Shown here piece by piece: positions 11,367 to 23,325 of a DNA stretch of 64,000 nucleotides. The notes below the pieces were generated by a model. It was not told the origin of the DNA, did not search any database, and saw nothing but the letters and a program-made list of their open reading frames with translations. Origin of the DNA: Cryptomeria japonica. Its lineage: Eukaryota; Streptophyta; Pinopsida; Cupressales; Cupressaceae. Where the stretch lies: the NCBI RefSeq assembly GCF_030272615.1, contig NC_081412.1, positions 669,938,852 through 670,002,851 on the forward strand, written 5' to 3'. Both the position numbers and the translations under genes were made by a program. Position 1 is the stretch's first letter, and each line of letters starts with the position of its first letter.

Positions 11367-12503
11367 TATAATATGGAAAAAATAGTGTTTCCACCATTAG
11401 ATAGATGAAAACCACTAATTTATCATTACATTCAAAAGAGGGATGAATCCAATAAATCCAATCCTAAATTAAGAAGAATAAGGACTGAATACTGATTGGA
11501 TTCAAGGGTGTGTGAATTGAATTGATCCTCTTTTGTGAGGTGAAATGTTGAATTGAGGTAAAATGTTGAAAATTGAAAGTAAAACTAAGAAAACGGTGAG
11601 CTATAGAAGCAGGATTTTCACATGCACCTGGATCTGAGCAATATAAGATGAGTTGGATCTGATCTTCAAAGAAGCTCCAAAAATGTCAAGATTTTGGTGG
11701 TGGGCACCTTGGTCTTCCTACTATTCTGCACATCAAAAAGGGTTGATTTCTCTTTGTAAATAATGCTTATTATAAAGATCACAGCTCCGTACTTGTTTCC
11801 TACACATAGAAAAAGGGGAAATAGGTTGGGAATAGGGGCTTGCCTTAGGTCAAACCCTAGTTTTGGAATTAACCATGAAACTTAAATAAATGTAATTGAG
11901 ATTACTATAATAAAAGATTATACTTTCGAGGGAGATGTTGAATTATGCATGAAAATTGAATGATGATACCTCCTTGAAAAAATTTTCTTGCCTCCACATG
12001 GAATTAGGGTTTATGAAGTCTTCAACAAAATAGGATGAATAATGTCTTCTTCAATTCTTGAAACTTGACTTTATGGGTGCTCCTAGGCTGAAGGAAGGTG
12101 GATTAATTCTCAATTGCATGAATTTTTGATTGCTTGATCTCATGTTATGCTTATGTATTCATGTGATGCTCAAGTGAGAGGGGAAATCCTCTTTATATAC
12201 TTGCCCATTGGGAAAATTGACTAAGTTTCTAACATGAGCTGACACAGAGAGGGGAGTCCCACTCATTTTTTAAATACAAAAATGGGTTTAAAGAGGCCCC
12301 AATTTAGGGAGGATGCTCCACCTTGGTCCTACCCTATTTTGGGTTAGGATCAAAGTTCCCGAGGGGGGGAAAATCAAGGTTTTTAGAATTTATGAGGTGT
12401 ATGAGCATAATCAAGTCTTTGAACAAGCCAAGGGGCACAAACACTAAGGTGAAGATCCAAATATGGCCGAAATTGCAAAGGGTTGCAATTTTAGGATTCT
12501 ACA
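11367..12503 (-). repeat. Element E 3' LTR
   Basis: It matches the copy at 19801-20951 along its length, including the words TTTCCACCATTAG, AAAGAGGGATGAATCCA and CAAAGTTCCC. On the element's sense strand it starts TGTAGAATCC; the other end is mutated (TATAATATGG on the + strand where the partner has TGTAATGTGG). A TATA-like box in sense orientation lies at 12192-12199, where the + strand reads TTTATATA. The polypurine tract abuts it at 12504. Confidence 0.85.
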
Positions 12504-12518
12504 TTTAGTCCCCACTTT
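12504..12518 (-). promoter_or_regulatory. Element E polypurine tract
   Basis: On the sense strand the sequence AGTGGGGACTAAA lies immediately ahead of the 3' LTR start TGTAG. This is the usual position and composition of the plus-strand primer of plant Gypsy elements. It fixes the element's orientation as minus. Confidence 0.7.
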
Positions 12519-13640
12519 AGCGGGAGTATGAAATCAATCATATACTCTCAGTAAAGTACAAAGGGTTCACATTGAAAATATTTCACCAAGTCATTGAGGA
12601 GGAAAGATACACCAAACTCCCAGTGGACTTTAGGATATCATTTCAATAAAAAGATAAAAAGGACATCATGAGAGAGAGAGAGAGAACCATGATTGCAAAC
12701 TAGTAAGGTTCTCTTACCATGAGTCATGAAAAGAAAAATACCAAAATTACAAAGCAAAAGACAATGTTTGATGAGTAATCTAAGTATCAAGATATGCAAG
12801 AGAGAGAAACATTGAGTGGAGTGTATGCCCCCATGTTAAAGTGATTGTGTATGCCTTAATGGGAATAATTGTGTATGCGTTAATAGGAGCAATTTCTTTA
12901 AGGTAGGATACACCCAAAAATAAAAGCACATTATCACAACAATAAGCCCCAAAGAGAGGACAAATTAGAGGATAATGATCATAGAACATAATACATGAGG
13001 TGGTTTCACTTAACTCTAGAGTTAATATGTTATCTATGATAACCAATGTATATCATGTATATATATATATATATATATATATTCATAGAACTATCCTCAT
13101 CCTCCAAAGAAAGGAAAACCACCATGGAAGAAGGGCGCATGTGTCTTTTAAGTCAACATAGGAGAGACCAAAAGAGATCTCAACACTCTGCATTGTCCTC
13201 AAGTAGACAACATTAAGGACAACAAATAGAAGAATTGAAAGACAAATAGAGGAGGGTCACAAATAAGCAAGAGAGGAGAGAGATAATCTATGGTGTTAAT
13301 GAAGTTAATCAAGAACATCATCTGCCCCTCGATCTTGCTCATCATTGTTTTGGGAAGGTGGAAAACAAACAAGAGGAGGGACATCAAGCATGGTAAATGG
13401 AGCTATCACAAGGTCCAAACAAGGACCATGCTCTAATGATGAGTCATTTTATTTGTTACTAAGAGCTAGGATTAATACTTTTAAAAATTGTGTAGATAAA
13501 TCATTATCCACATCAACGTATACATTTTCACCATTAGAAATATTAGGATCAACATTTTCATCATTAACAACATTCTCACCTATTTCTTCATCAACATTAA
13601 CTAAAATATGAGCTCTAATAGGAATAGAACTTGAACCATC
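12519..13640 (-). other. Element E 3' non-coding region with two microsatellites
   Basis: No domain is recognisable here. A (GA)8 repeat lies at 12670-12685 and a (TA)12 repeat at 13058-13082. Short open frames in this stretch have no motif. It separates the proline-rich tail of the gag-protease gene from the polypurine tract. Confidence 0.5.
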
Positions 13641-14290
13641 ATTTGTCAATCATTTTGCATCTTGGAGAATCAAGTTGAACCTCTTGGGTAGGAGAAAGTT
13701 GAGCAAATGGTATTATATAAATAATTGGTGGTTTTGGAGAAAATGTGGTTTGGGAAGCAAGTTCATGAGCTCTAGCATGACGTCTTTGTCGTTGTTCTCT
13801 CGTACAATTGTTTCATTTAGTTTTAGTTGAAGGTTGTGAAGTTTTAGGTTTATTAGGTATAGGCTTCTTTTCTTCTTTTAAGGAACGATGCATAGGAGAA
13901 GGTCTCTTAGGTTGAACAATAGGAGATGTCGAGTACTTTCCTTTGTACGATGAAGGAGGCAGAATTACACCATATAAAGGAGAAATAGAAGGTGTAAGAA
14001 GAAGACCAAGTCTATCATGAAGAGGAGGAATAGGTCCATGCTTAGGAGGAACAATGTGTTTATCCTTATATTTAGAAGGAAAAAAATTTCTATCCTTGGG
14101 AGGGAGAATAGACTCATCTTTAAGAGGAGGAATAGATTCTTCCTTAGGAGAAATATTATGTCTATCCTTAGGAGGAAGGATAGTCTTATCCATAAGAAGA
14201 GGCATGTGATCATCAATTGGAGGAAGACTAAGTGTTCGATTTATAAGTTTACTCAAGGATAAAATCATGTCATTTTCTCATCTTTGATAT
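13641..14290 (-). pseudogene. Element E polyprotein tail, proline-rich with PPKD-type repeats
   Basis: Downstream of the protease the - strand encodes a 151-aa open stretch (14268-13813) that continues past a stop. It carries an imperfect repeated unit of about 10-14 residues: ILPPKDRHN, SIPPLKDES, ILPPKDRNF, HIVPPKHGP, PIPPLHDR. After it come Lys/Pro/Ser-rich residues. I recognise no domain. It occupies the place where an autonomous element would encode RT. The repeat may be slippage within a linker or a protein-binding tail. Confidence 0.5.
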
Positions 14291-14329
14291 TATTTAAAGA
14301 GAGTGTCACTTCTAGGTTGAAGAGGTTAT

Positions 14330-14930
14330 AATTATTTGGACCAAAAAATATCTAGACAAACATCTCCATGCCTCACTGTAGGTTGATATATGCTATGATT
14401 AACAGTTATGATTTTACCATCATGAGGAAATTTCACACACTTATGAATAGAGGAAGCCATTGTTTTCATGGAAGAGATCCAAAGATGTCCCAACTTCACA
14501 TGAAATTGATGAGATGTAGGAATGATAGAAAAGTAAAAGTTTATTGCCAAAATCAATAGGAAGTGTGATAGAACCAATAATAGGACAAGAGAAGCCATCA
14601 AAACTCTAACTATCACATCAATTCCATCATATGTCACTTGATGCAATTGCAAAGTATGAAGAAATTATTTAGTTATCACATTAACCATACAAGCTAGATC
14701 AATAATCACCCCTCAAGAAGCTATGACTTTGATTTTGTCAGTGATATATAATGGGCCATCAAATGATTTAATAGTCTCACTAGGATCAAATATAATGCAT
14801 AAGTCCTTAGGAGGTTCATTTTGATCTATAAGTTTCACCACATTGTTAGATTCAAGGCCAAGATCATCGAGAGAGAAGGCAAGATGATCAGTCTCAATCA
14901 TATTAGTGGAATGGGAAGGTAAAGGGTCAG
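14330..14930 (-). pseudogene. Element E aspartic protease (degenerate)
   Basis: Reading leftwards, DPSETIKSFDGPLYIT (about 14795-14748) leads to GVIIDLACMVNVIT at ~14710-14670, the D-containing active-site block with its usual Gly mutated. Further on, SITLPIDFGNK-like text and HVKLGHLWISSMK (~14510-14470) correspond to the flap and the LGRPWI signature of plant Gypsy proteases, followed by CVKFPHDGKIITVNH. Several frameshifts separate the blocks. Confidence 0.65.
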
Positions 14931-16710
14931 TGAAATTTGGAGGTTTTAATTAGGAGGAGATACTAATTTATTTCCTTTATCATTCACACCAACCACAAAT
15001 ATAGTATTGTTATCAATCAAGTCTTGAAACTTACTTCTCAATGAATAACACTTTTTAGTATCATGACTAGGTTGATAATGGTATTGGCAAAAAGCTTTGG
15101 AATCAAAGGAACGTGATAAAGGTTTAGTTGTATAAATTGGCTTAATAGGGGAATTTTTTAAACACATTCCTTTTAAACAATTGTGACATAATACTATGCA
15201 AAGATTCATTAAGAGGAGTGAATTATTTTCTAAAGTATTTGGACAAAGGAGGCACACCTGCTGCGGCTACTACTTGAGTGTTATTGTTGTCATTGAATTT
15301 GATGAATCCCTTATCAGGTTTGAACTTTGCAAAAGGTTGTTGAGAACTTTTAGTTTTATCACTTAGAGCCAATGAAGAGGATTGTTCCAATTGACTCACG
15401 GTAAGATGATAATTGTGAAGTGTTGTGCACAATTGTGTAAAGGAAGTAAAGTCATAAAATAGAAGTTTATCCGTACTATCTTTTAGTAAATTATAAATAA
15501 AAAATATTTTGAATATCTTGATCAAGCATAGGAAAATAAATTTGAGAATACAAATGCTTATATCTACCAATAAAATCAGTTACTTTTTCTTTAACACCTT
15601 GCTTACAATGCATCAAATTAGTCAAAGTAATCTTAGGATCAATATCATTGTGAAATTGTTTAATGAAAGCATTAGCAAATTATTGAAAATAATTAATAAA
15701 ATAAGGAGGCAAAGAACAATACCATTTCAAAGCTTTATCCCTTAGTGTTTGAGTAAACGATTCAGCCAACAATCTTTGATCATGAGAAAAGTCACTACAC
15801 AAAGTTTGGAATGTTTTAACATGAGTCAAGGGATCACCTTTTCCATTATAAAGCTCCAATTGAGGGACTTCCACATTTTTAGGAGGGACAACATGAACAA
15901 TGTCATTGTATAATGGGCTCTCTACATCAAATGTGGGCACATTTTACTTAGATTGGTTCATGGAAGCTATTCATTATTTTAAGGAAGACACTACTTGGGC
16001 TAGACTATTGATGGTAGCTTCAATAGAAGAGTTGAAATTGGACATGTTGGATTGAGAAGGAGAGGTAACATTGTTGTATGAAGGAAGGGGTTGAGATAAA
16101 GAGGGATATTGTTATATGAAGGTGAGGGTTGAGAATAAGGAGGTGGAACACTATGGCGGGTAGGTATGGGAGAGGATTGGGTAACAAATGGAAGACTCAT
16201 AGTTAGAGAAATGAAGGAATCATGATTAGAGGAGTTGCCCCCTTGACTAACATTTTTAGGTATGACATTTTATGTAGAGGTAGCCATGATATTAGATGTG
16301 AAAGTGAGAATACTATACATAGGGGTAGTCATAGGAATTGATTGATTTTCTTGACTAGGAGGTTGTGTATAACCAAGGACTTCAGCACAAATCTTCACAT
16401 ACATGATATTAGTATCAACTATATGAGAAATACCATGCAAGATATCAATACCAAGTTTATCACTTTGAACCATTCTTTTTAATCCATCAATCAATGGTAG
16501 AGCCTCACTTTTCAAGTATTGTTGACTCATCCATTGTTGAAGATTTTCAAATTTATTGTCAATATTCTCCAATTGGTCAACGAAAACCCTAGTTAGTGAT
16601 TCATCCATATCATGAGAATTACGTAAAGAATGAGGATAAATAGGGTCATTTATAGGATTGGAAGAACCACCAACATCATCATGAAATAAGTTATCCAAAT
16701 TAGGCTCCAT
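14931..16710 (-). pseudogene. Element E gag (degenerate)
   Basis: The start Met at 16710 begins an N-terminal helical domain (MEPNLDNLFHDDVGG, then FVDQLENIDNKFENLQQWM). After a Pro/Ser-rich linker (16200-16000) the Retrotrans_gag core is at 15940-15550, with VPQLELYNGKGDPLTHVKTF, LTQTLRDKALKWY-like text, and later KEKVTDFIGRYKHLY. A knuckle-like block FCQYHYQPSHDTKKCYSL is at ~15090-15035, as in many plant Gypsy gags. At least four frameshifts or stops inactivate it. Confidence 0.75.
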
Positions 16711-17342
16711 CTCCTTGATATTAAACCTTGGGAAGCCTTAATTCTACAACTTCTTCTCATAGGGATATTATAGGTTGGTCTGATAGTAGTAAAACTCATG
16801 CACTAAGGGAGGGGAATTGGAAATTTGAAACTTGAAATTTGAATTTTGATTTTGAAATTTGAAATTTGAATCTAATTTTGAAACTTGCAAAAATTGAATA
16901 ATGCAAAATTCTAGACCAATGATTATTCAATTAAATAAGCAAATTTATTGGAAAGATAGAAATAATTGTGAAAATTATGCAACCCACAAATAAATTTAAA
17001 TTAAAAAATTAGGGCCTTGTGAAAATAACCATTTAAATTTGAAATTATACACAAGAAATTTGAATTTAAAATTAGGGCTTTGTAAAAAGAACCTCTTAAT
17101 TTTAAAATTTTAAATTAGATGTAATGTTAAAATTTGAGAATTGAAATAAATAATTTAAATTAAAAAATTAGGACTCTTTTAATTAACCACTTAATTTAAA
17201 TTTGAAATTGTCCACAAGAAATTTAAATTTAAAATTAGGGCCTTGTAAAAAGGACCTCTTAATTTTAAAATTTAAATTTGAAATTAGATCTAAGTCTAAA
17301 ATTTAGAAATTGCAATAATTAATGGAAAATTGGGAAATGCAC

Positions 17343-17359
17343 AAGATTAATTTAAATTT
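17343..17359. repeat. Target-site duplication of truncated LINE (left copy)
   Basis: AAGATTAATTTAAATTT is repeated perfectly at 19351-19367, on the other side of the LINE. The 17-bp length and the T-run that follows on the + strand are typical of LINE insertion by target-primed reverse transcription. Confidence 0.9.
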
Positions 17360-19350
17360 TTTTTTGGATTAAATATCATAAATTCATTACATATCACCAG
17401 AACTGTCTGAGAATATCCACATCAAGGCACCATAGGAGGGTGCAGCCATCAAAAAGTTTATAGTTCCACGAGTATCACCACATATGGGGAGATGGTTACA
17501 ATAATTACATCATATTATAAGAGCAAAAAAATCAAAATAAAGAGTCATAACAGACTATATGAAAGAAATTTCAGAATCTGGAGAAGAGTTGACTCCCACT
17601 AGTAGGATCCAAGCCACCCAGCCCATATCTCCATCTTGCCATACTTCCATATGGCCATCAAGAATGCCCTGCTTGTGAGGTGCTTTGGTGAATCAGGTCA
17701 GCTTCCTCTGAGAAATTTCCATATGTAGATGTCTACAGTCCATCTGTCTCATGAAGGCCATGACTACTTGCTCAAATGTTGCCTTTCTTGGTTCATCTCT
17801 CTCCCATGTGAAGCCGTGGGATACCTCTCTGATGTAGACAGTGGTGGCACCTTCCTTTATCCATTTATCAAACTTATCTGAGTCTAGCTTTATAACCACA
17901 GTGACCTGCATTGAGACAATATGAAAAATAAGTCTCCTAAGAGACTCAGTGAGGTGCTTGGTGCTGTTATCAAAGACATCATCATTATGGTATTTCCAAA
18001 TGAGCCAAAGAATTTCTAAAGATAAACAAGACCAGAAGATATTTGTAGTTTTCCTACAACCCTTAATGTAGCCTAAAAAACATTTATGATTTCAACACAA
18101 TTAGCATCCAGATTTCCTTTGCAAAATGACAATCAAAAAAGATATGTTTCACAGTCTCTGGAATTCTACAAATTTTGCAATTTAGGTACTTACCCTCCTT
18201 GTCCTTAATAGGGAGTTTATTTAACAGCAGTCTCCAGCCAAAGAACTATTTTTTTTGGTTCATTTGGAGTCATCCAAAATTTACCTAATCTATCTTTCCA
18301 TACCCCAGGTTCCCAATTTAGCTCCCAACAATTATTTAGGTGAAGAAAAATGGTGTCTGCCTCAGTGAGGGATGCATAAATGTTTTTGGCTTTAAGAGAG
18401 GAAAGAGGTGTGCCATCAACCCAGCTAAACCCAAAGAAGGAGAAGAGGGGGGGAGAAAGGTGAGATGGGGGAAGAGCATTGGCTATGGCTGACTTAAGGA
18501 TGTTATAGGTTCTACTCTGGGATAATGAGATAGAGAAGGAAAGTTGCAGATCCTCCCATGTTCTCAATCGGCCATTCTCCAAAATCTAATCAAAGTACTT
18601 GATTCCTATATTGTGCCATTTAATTGCAGAGAAGCCTTGAAGAGCTACCAATAGTTTTCCATTATATATTAGATTCCACCAGATAGATCTATCACTAGTG
18701 AACTGGCCCTGTCTATTTCTCTTCAGATTGTACTATACCAAGTGTTTCACCTGTTCCCAGGCCTTCCATAGGAACTTAAAGACCCTTGATCCAGCTAGGG
18801 CTACATCTATCTATCCAAGAAGAAGGTCAATCATGAGGAGGTCTTTCCACTTCTTGGATTTTTTTGGAATTAAGGATGATATATTGTTTCTTATTAGGAC
18901 TTTCCATGGGTCCTCATTTGGATGTGAGGACTATCCCTTGTGTTCTAAGATCTTTTAGCCCCATCCCACCATATAGTTTATGCATAGTATAACATTCCCA
19001 TTTCACTGCATGTTGCTTCTTGGTACCTTTCCCATCAGACCAAAGAAATTCCCTTATCTATTTTTGGATATGGTTAAATTGATAGTTCTTGAAGAGCCAG
19101 GCAGCGGAGAAATAGATGTTATATGATGCCAAGATCTTTTGACAGACCTAAAATCTTCCAGCCAGAGATAGATAGTTCCTATTCCATTTAGAGAGTTTCT
19201 TCTCTATCTTATTCCTTACCCATTCCCACATTTCTTTTAGATTTGGAAGAACAGAGAAGGGGATACCTAGATATTTAACCATATGGGAAGGACCCAACCA
19301 ATTGAGAGAGAATTTTGAGAGCCAGTTCGAGGGGTTGTCATCCCAGCCAA
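17360..19350 (-). mobile_element. 5'-truncated L1-type LINE inserted in element E leader
   Basis: The element reads on the - strand and ends at 17360 in a short A-tail (T-run on the + strand). It is flanked by a perfect 17-bp target duplication. About 2.0 kb remain: the RT thumb, the zf-RVT region and the 3' part. The 5' truncation falls inside ORF2, as expected for incomplete reverse transcription. The 3' end wording (TTTAATCC plus A-run) differs from the larger LINE at 62320, so the two belong to different subfamilies. Confidence 0.9.
17690..19345 (-). pseudogene. LINE ORF2 fragment (RT thumb, zf-RVT)
   Basis: On the - strand from 19345, VKYLGIPFSVLPNLKEMW and then KKLSKWNRNYLSLAGRF (near 19280-19140) mark the end of the LINE RT domain. 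The segment 18582-18217 corresponds to the linker before the zinc-finger region. The block LPIKDKEGKYLNCKICR, then ETVKHIFFDCHFAKEIW (18220-18090) is the C-C-H-C zf-RVT motif of plant LINEs. A further 72-aa open stretch (17911-17693) is unassigned. Frameshifts, one at the A/T run near 18245, inactivate it. Confidence 0.8.
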
Positions 19351-19367
19351 AAGATTAATTTAAATTT
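19351..19367. repeat. Target-site duplication of truncated LINE (right copy)
   Basis: This is the perfect 17-bp partner of 17343-17359. It marks the truncated 5' end of the LINE on the - strand. Confidence 0.9.
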
Positions 19368-19800
19368 AAAAACTAGGGTCCTTTTAATTAACCATTTAAT
19401 TTTAAATTTAAAATTTAAAATTAGATCCAAGATTGAAATTTTGAATTTGAAACAAATTTAAAATGGGATTCAAAATTTAAACAAACCACAAACTCAATTT
19501 TTAAATTTTTTAAATTAACCACTTGATTTTAAAATTTGAATTAGAAATTAAACTTGCAAGTGAAAATTTGAATTTTAAAATTGAAAGAAACTTAGATCTA
19601 AAATAATTTATCTAAATTAAGCAATTCACAAGCTGAATTTTGAATTTAAAAATTAGGGCTTTCATGAAATTAACCTCTAAAATTTTAAAATTTGTAAGGA
19701 AATCAAAATTGTAAATGAAAACTTGAATTTTAAATTGCATACACTCAGATCTAAGAGAAAAAATCAAAATTAAGGGTGTAATGGGTCGGGTTCACAAAAA

Positions 19801-20951
19801 TGTAATGTGGAAAAATTAGGGTTTCCACCATTAGAAAGATGAAAACCAATAAATTATTATTACATTCAAAAGAGGGATGAATCCAGTAAATCCAATCCCA
19901 AATTAAGAAGAATAAGGACTAAATATTGATTGGATTCAAGGGTGTGTGAATTTAATTGACCCTCTTTTGTGATTAGAAATGCTAAATCAAGGTAAAATGC
20001 TAAAAAATGAAGGTAAAACTGTGAAAATGATGAGCTACAAATGTGAGATTTCTGCGTGCCCCTGAATCTAAGCAATATAAGCCGAGTCAGATCTAATCTT
20101 CGAACAAGCTCCAAAAATGTTAGGATTTTGGTGGTGGGCACCTTAGTCCTACTTTTTCACACACCAAAAAGAGTTGATTTGTTTCAACAAATAATGCTTA
20201 TTTTTAATATTATAGCTCCACACCTAGTTCCTACACACTAGATAAAGGGGAAATAGGTTGGGACTAGGGACTTACCTTAGGTCAAACCTTTATTTTGGAA
20301 TTAACCATGAAATTGAAATAAATGTAATTGAAATGACTGTAATAAAACATTCTCCTTTTGATGGAGAAGCTGAATTATGCTTGAAAAATTGAATGATGAT
20401 ACCTCCTTGTGAAGTTTTTCTTGCCTCCACATGGAATTAGGGTTTATGAAGTCTTCAACAAAATAGGATGAATAATGTCTTCTTCAATGCCTAAAACTTG
20501 ACTTTATTGTTGCTCTTAGGCTGAAGGAAGACTGATTAATGCTCAATTGCTTGATTGTTCAATCTCATGTTATGCTTGTGTATTCGTGTGATGTTCAAAT
20601 GAGAGGGGAAATCCTCTTTATATACTTGTCTGTTGAGAAAATTGACTAATTTTCTTACATGAGCCAACATGGAGAGGGGAATCCCACTCATTTTTTAAAT
20701 GCAAAAATGGGTTTAAAGAGGTCCCAATTTAGGGACAACCAAGGTGTGGCACCTTGGTCCTAGTGAGGACCCTAGTCCTACTCTATTTTGGGTTAGGATC
20801 AAAGTTCCCAAGGGGGGAAAATCAAGTTTTTTGGCATTTATGAGGTGTATGAGCATAATCAATTCTTCAAATAGGCCAAGGGGCACAAACACTAAGGTGG
20901 AGACCCAAATGCAGTTGAAATTGCTAAGGGTTGAAATTTTAGGATGCTACA
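19801..20951 (-). repeat. Element E 5' LTR
   Basis: It runs from TGTAATGTGG to GGATGCTACA on the + strand, giving proper TG...CA ends. It matches 11367-12503 throughout. A sense-oriented TATA-like box (TATATAAAG on the - strand) is at 20626-20634, matching the one in the 3' LTR. Just inside, the sense strand reads TTGTGAACCCGACCC, which could be a primer-binding site with one mismatch at TGG; I cannot assign the tRNA. Confidence 0.85.
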
Positions 20952-21199
20952 TATATCAGGATATCAAAATGTTTGTCAAAAGAATATATACAAATATATC
21001 AATATATACATCATATGGTACATAAAAAATAAAGAATAAGTACATCTTTGAATGATCATGTAAAAAGAATAGGGATCACCTTGCATGCTCAAAAAATTGC
21101 ATGGAGTGCAAAGAATGAATGAATAACATCTTGTGTATGGTACATCAATAATAGTCATTTGCATCTGCATCAAGCCACATCAAAATGATTTGGGTAGAC
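20952..21199. other. AT-rich spacer, no gene seen
   Basis: Short AT-rich sequence between the element E LTR and the plant-mobile-domain remnant. ATATAT words are common near 20985-21005. No feature is supported. Confidence 0.4.
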
Positions 21200-23325
21200 T
21201 AGGTCAGTTCCTATCTTGTGGATCCTTGTCCCTAATCTTGTCCTCAGGATCCTTTTGCGGATCTTTATGTTGAACCTATATTGTGCTCACTACCCTGTAT
21301 GCGGATCCTGCCACTAGATCCACTAGTACTCTGGCTGGATCTGCCTAATCCCTCACTAGACCCCTCATTGTGGGATGAGATGGATCCTCTTGCCCTAGGT
21401 TGAGCCATATAAGTCTCTCACTAGTCTAGAAGGATGATTCTCTCATATTGATATTTGAACCATCTAGCTTGGTGAGATAGAGATTGAATCTTGGTTATCT
21501 GCCTCTCCACCATGGCCACCAAAACTAACTCACCACCACCATCACTCCCAACCCAATGCCATGCCTCATCTCCCTCTTACTATTATCTAGCCACTATCTC
21601 CTCTATCATGTGTCATGCATGCTCAAAAAAATCTTGTAGGGCCATTGTTGCATCTCTCTACTATAAGAACCTATCACAGTCTATCTATAGCTGTACTCAA
21701 GCCTTCTCAGTTGTATCCCACTCTCAATGAAGGTTGTCTGTCTCAATGGTGAAGATTTATATCCTCTCTTCTTCCCTAGTCACTCCCTCCTAGAGGGACT
21801 GGATCTGTGTAGTAGGGTATGGAGGTGCTGGTGACCCCTCTCCTCTCTCCTCTCTCCTCTCTCCTCTATTATCGAGGTTGCACCTGCCTAAATTTTCTCC
21901 TCCCTTTTTTTTCTACTAGCATTGATGTAAGTGCAGGGGAATCCACATCCATGGCCTATGTGCCATATCCTTCTGTCCTTGTGCTTACCTCCTCTACTCC
22001 TATCCCCTTCCATGTCTCCTCTCCTCCTATCTATCCTCCTATCCCTCTACTCATTCCTGATCCCCCTCTCTCTATGTTTTCCCTCCATAATTTCATCTTA
22101 GCTGGCATAACTAGTGTTGCCTGTATACCCCATGTCTATCTTAAAACTATTATAGGCTCTGCCACTTTTTCTCTACCCCTAGCTAGCTAGTAGGCATCTA
22201 ATCTCACCCCTTGGTGAAATCCTCACTCCTCTTTCTCCCTAGTGGATCCAATCCTGCTTTGTCGACTGCATTGGACCTATGTTATGCCCATGATGTTGTT
22301 TACGCATTTGTAACTCTTGGATTATCAAACCCTATCAGGTCTACATCACTCTATAATGTGTTCTCAGCTTCCAATAATATACATAGGAGTACTAACATAG
22401 GGAATATGGCGAGGATCCTCTAGCCAACTTGCTAGTCCCATATACAGTCACCATGTAATGTGAGTAACATCCAATCTATCAAAAATGACCCTCTAGTGGT
22501 CAACATCCCCAATCTACTCATAGTGTAATCCATCCCTTCAACTATATACAACTAGTAAATATGCTTCCCTATTTGCCATACCTAATGGATGGGTCACTGT
22601 GATGTGCTCCCATGCCCATACTTATATTAGGATCACATAACCATAACTATGGCCCCTATGATAACATATCTGATGGAGCTTTCTGTACAACTCAATCAAA
22701 ACTAGTGTACCTAGGCCATTGGTCATCCTCCATCTACTGCATCTATGCACACCTGTATCATGTCGAGTACAATTGATCTCCCACCTCTATCTGACAAAAT
22801 GAAGCCTCTAACCAGTGTAGACACAAAAAAGTAGATATGTTTATCTGGTGGTGCCTATCGTAAAGCTTGATCCAAGGACAATTGTCCATGACATAACTAC
22901 ACTCCTATCTCAACTAACCTTTGTATAACATCATCAAGTGATGTATGCTCTATAATCAATCTGATACCCCTAATTGGTAATCCAAGGATGTATTATACAC
23001 TCTCACTTGTGACAATCATCTTCTCGATCAACAAATGAAATAGGAAATATCACTCCTCCATCATTGTGCCAATGTTGTCAACATGGTCATATGTGATCTG
23101 ATGTGAGGCATGTGTGCCAAATGGCCCAATCCAATTGTGTCAATGCAAGCCCACTTTGTTGCCCCAAATCCATTGGTAAAACTCAGAATTGGTGATTGCC
23201 ACTCTTGGTTCACCAAGATGTCTACGATCCACTGCATCTAAGCAAACCACCATAGCAGAGTCATTTCTTCTATCCATCCTATTTCTTGCCCTTTTTTTCC
23301 CTTTATTTTGCCTTAATCCCATCAT
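21200..23325 (-). pseudogene. Degenerate plant-mobile-domain (PMD-like) protein gene
   Basis: On the - strand from Met at 23325 a basic N-terminus (GLRQNKGKKRARNRMDRR) is followed by a region whose layout fits the aminotransferase-like plant mobile domain. EKMIVTSESV and YILGLPIRG (near 23025-22970) match the conserved ...MTVTL.DV..LLGLPI.G block. FFVSTLVRGFILSDRGGRSI (near 22830-22770) matches the later ...G.L.FPD..G... block. The C-terminal part (22400-21200) is low in motifs. Stops and frameshifts are frequent. PMD proteins occur both as host silencing factors and inside transposons; which applies here is unknown. The open frames on the + strand at 21490-22420 are antisense shadows. Confidence 0.5.

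Larger units (their letters stand above)
16740..19800 (-). repeat. Element E AT-rich leader with ~160-bp tandem repeats
   Basis: The untranslated leader between the 5' LTR and gag is extremely AT-rich and repetitive. Two adjacent copies of about 160 bp start at 17008 and 17167; each contains an ATTAGGG/A block, a CACAAGAAATTT block and a GACCTCTTAATTTTAAAA block. More diverged copies follow at ~19370, 19506 and 19651. The LINE at 17360-19350 splits the array. Confidence 0.65.
11367..20951 (-). mobile_element. Gypsy element E, non-autonomous (gag-protease only), hosting a LINE
   Basis: Two similar ~1.14 kb LTRs flank an internal region that reads on the - strand: an AT-rich leader, gag, protease, a proline-rich tail and a 3' non-coding part. 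No RT, RNase H or integrase is visible. Total length is 9585 bp, about 7.6 kb after removing the inserted LINE (17360-19350 plus one target copy). The flanking pentamers TGAAT (11362-11366) and TATAT (20952-20956) do not match, so the target duplication is eroded or the copy is recombinant. Confidence 0.8.

Noticed and set aside
13965-14262. Overlapping + and - frames of ~80 codons within the PPKD region
   Set aside because: Alternative frames of the repeated tail of element E; only the PPKD frame continues the gag-protease gene.
21490-22423. + strand open frames of 79, 123 and 70 codons rich in Ser, Pro and Leu
   Set aside because: Antisense to the PMD-like remnant, no domain, and composition reflects CT-rich DNA.
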